Origin: Prochlorococcus sp. HOT208_60m_813G15
GTDB lineage: Bacteria; Cyanobacteriota; Cyanobacteriia; PCC-6307; Cyanobiaceae
Length of the DNA: 36,609 nt
Assembly: GCA_002026165.1 (NCBI GenBank)
Contig: MWOS01000197.1
Span: 1-36,609, forward strand
Direction of reading: 5' to 3'
The notes under the pieces are model-generated. The model saw nothing but the letters and a program-made list of their open reading frames with translations, did no database searches and was not told where the DNA came from. Both the position numbers and the translations under genes were made by a program. Shown in pieces: positions 35,326-36,609 of the stretch (position 1 is its first letter; each line of letters starts with the position of its first letter).

Positions 35326-36114
35326 ATGCTTAGAATTAAAAAAAATCAACCGAATCTTGATGAACTAATAGAATACAGTCTTATAGTTTTTGGCTACGTG
35401 ATTATTGATGATTTTTTCTCAGAATCTGATGATCTATTCAAAAGTTTAAAGAGTAAACATTTAATAGATCTTTCTCTAAATAATGTAGCCCCTGATCATA
35501 ATTATCTTGGTGGTGTTTGTAAAACATTTATTGATCTATTAGGGAAAAAAGAAACTAAAAAAGAATCCAAGAATTCAAATAGAAAATTAAATAATGAGAT
35601 TGAATTAAAAGAACTTGTTAGATTACCTTTGTTTTATGAAACAGCAAAGAGATTTTTTCATAGTGATAATTTAAAAATAGATGTTTTCCAAACCCTTGAT
35701 ACGCCTAATAGTAAACATATTGCTCAAGAACCGCATTTTGACCGAATCCCTACATTAAAGTTCATGCTTTATATAAATGATATTTCTAGTGATAACGGCG
35801 CTTTTCAATTATCTGTATCAACTCACCATTGGGTTAAAAGAACTTTTCCTCTACCAAGACCCTCTTATGATAATCCTGAATATTTTAAAAAAACTAGAGA
35901 ATTACCCAAACCCATAATTGATAATTTAAAGCCTATCGAAGGTAAAGCTGGAACATTAATAATTTTTCATACAGATACCATTCATAACCAAGGAGTAGTT
36001 AATAATGGTGAATGCAGAATAATTAGATCACATTTTAGAAATAAAGAGGATAAATCAAATAGAAGGCAAAATATTCAAAAATTAAAAAATTTATTCAGAT
36101 TTTTATCCAAATAA
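35326..36114 (+). CDS. Phytanoyl-CoA dioxygenase (PhyH)-family Fe(II)/2-oxoglutarate oxygenase
   Basis: A 262-residue protein with the 2-His-1-carboxylate facial triad of the family: QEPHFDR (H137, D139) and FHTDTIHNQGVV (H220), with an Arg at 231 or 234 in the place that holds the 2-oxoglutarate carboxylate. The region LKFMLYINDISSDNGAFQLSVSTHHW is typical of PhyH proteins, where it follows the HxD motif. Members hydroxylate small molecules, lipids or sugars; homologues occur in natural-product and surface-glycan clusters. The substrate cannot be inferred from sequence. It has its own upstream gap and no overlap with neighbours. Confidence 0.85.
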   Translation: MLRIKKNQPNLDELIEYSLIVFGYVIIDDFFSESDDLFKSLKSKHLIDLSLNNVAPDHNYLGGVCKTFIDLLGKKETKKESKNSNRKLNNEIELKELVRLPLFYETAKRFFHSDNLKIDVFQTLDTPNSKHIAQEPHFDRIPTLKFMLYINDISSDNGAFQLSVSTHHWVKRTFPLPRPSYDNPEYFKKTRELPKPIIDNLKPIEGKAGTLIIFHTDTIHNQGVVNNGECRIIRSHFRNKEDKSNRRQNIQKLKNLFRFLSK

Positions 36115-36397
36115 ATAATCTTTAACCTTAAGATATCATTTAATGAAATTAAAGTTTACCTTTCTTATAATGTAAAATAATTTGTGCTTTATTACTAAAA
36201 AAAATTTAAATATATAAATAAAATAGAATTAATTAAATATCAAACTTCTTATCTTAATTTATTAAAAGAATCTCTATTAAATTAAATTTTTTAATCTGAT
36301 TAATTTTATACAAAATCCAAAAATTATTCATACTTTTTACTATCTAAGCAAGAACTTGGAATGTGTCATAATTTAAGAGGTTTTTAATTGCTTCCAA
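36115..36397. other. Intergenic, no gene seen
   Basis: A 283-base AT-rich gap between the dioxygenase and the partial methyltransferase. No open frame, RNA gene or strong hairpin is visible. A CATAAT at 36367-36372 could be part of a promoter for the downstream gene, which has AAGAGG about 20 bases before its ATG. Confidence 0.45.
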
Positions 36398-36609
36398 ATG
36401 AAGAAAAAAATTAGAACAATTTACAAATATTTAAAGTCAACTTTGAGTAATGATTCAAATATTTTATTAAATGATAAAGACCTGATATATGATTGCTGGA
36501 TAACAAATATTTTTCAAGAGTCTATAAAAGTACCTGGACACATAATGGAAATAGGAGTCGCATCTGGTAGAAACTCTATATTATTTGGGTCACTTTTGAA
36601 ACTAACAGG
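36398..36609 (+). CDS. SAM-dependent methyltransferase (TylF/macrocin-O-methyltransferase-like), N-terminal part
   Basis: The first 70 codons of a gene that leaves the window on the right. The start MKKKIRTIYKYLKS is basic. PGHIMEIGVASGRNSILFGSL (47-67) matches SAM motif I in the form used by TylF-like methyltransferases (E-x-G-x-x-x-G-x-S). Earlier residues ILLNDKDLIYDCWITNIF fit the N-terminal helix of that family. It probably methylates a sugar hydroxyl; the rest of the protein is needed to be sure. Confidence 0.65.
   Translation, partial: MKKKIRTIYKYLKSTLSNDSNILLNDKDLIYDCWITNIFQESIKVPGHIMEIGVASGRNSILFGSLLKLT

Noticed and set aside
1..36609. tRNA, rRNA, CRISPR, transposase or phage genes as island markers
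   Set aside because: None was recognised by reading the gaps and proteins; short A/T repeats in the gaps are expected from composition alone.

Overview
The window is a very AT-rich stretch of bacterial chromosome packed with surface-polysaccharide (O-antigen/capsule type) genes. About 33 genes or gene pieces are visible, nearly all for making, activating, transferring, polymerising or decorating sugars. The base composition, tight packing, short spacers and gene repertoire (gmd/fcl/manC, eukaryotic-type UDP-glucose dehydrogenase, CapI, TviB-like dehydrogenase, FkbH, PIG-L) fit a streamlined marine bacterium. My best guess is a high-light Prochlorococcus glycan island. No marker gene proves this, so treat the organism as an inference. 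No tRNA, rRNA, transposase or CRISPR array was seen.

Left region (1-7768, all minus strand): the start of an RmlC-like epimerase, a MBOAT O-acyltransferase whose first ~37 codons are out of frame, a membrane-anchored SGNH-like protein, then a compact set reading PIG-L deacetylase, GNAT, acyl carrier protein, MaoC-SDR fusion, FkbH. This set looks like a route for making an unusual ACP-bound acyl group and placing it on a sugar. A two-gene plus-strand unit follows (8030-9852): a WbpL/WecA-type initiating phosphoglycosyltransferase and a methyltransferase.

Middle region (9862-20743, minus strand): a long polycistron with a WbpM-type UDP-GlcNAc 4,6-dehydratase, glycosyltransferases of several families, glucose-1-phosphate cytidylyltransferase (RfbF), a DegT-type sugar aminotransferase, an AsnB-like amidotransferase and a GT11-type fucosyltransferase. 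A plus-strand pair (20750-22520: an unrecognised protein and an EpsG-like polymerase) interrupts it. The minus strand then resumes with a PglK/MsbA-like ABC transporter (possible flippase) and a NeuD-type acyltransferase that is also frameshifted.

Right region (25141-36609): nucleotide-sugar supply. It holds UDP-glucuronate 4-epimerase, a TviB/WbpA-type dehydrogenase, GalE and UDP-glucose dehydrogenase, then the GDP-fucose block (fcl divergent from gmd-manC-fucosyltransferase-like), a phytanoyl-CoA-dioxygenase-type enzyme and the start of a methyltransferase.

Together the genes suggest a lipid-linked heteropolysaccharide started by a HexNAc-1-phosphate (possibly 6-deoxy), containing fucose, uronic acids (perhaps amidated) and amino sugars, and decorated by O-acetyl, methyl and possibly ACP-derived N-acyl groups. 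The points most worth checking are the FkbH/ACP/GNAT/PIG-L module and the two acyltransferase genes broken by +1 indels at poly(A) tracts.
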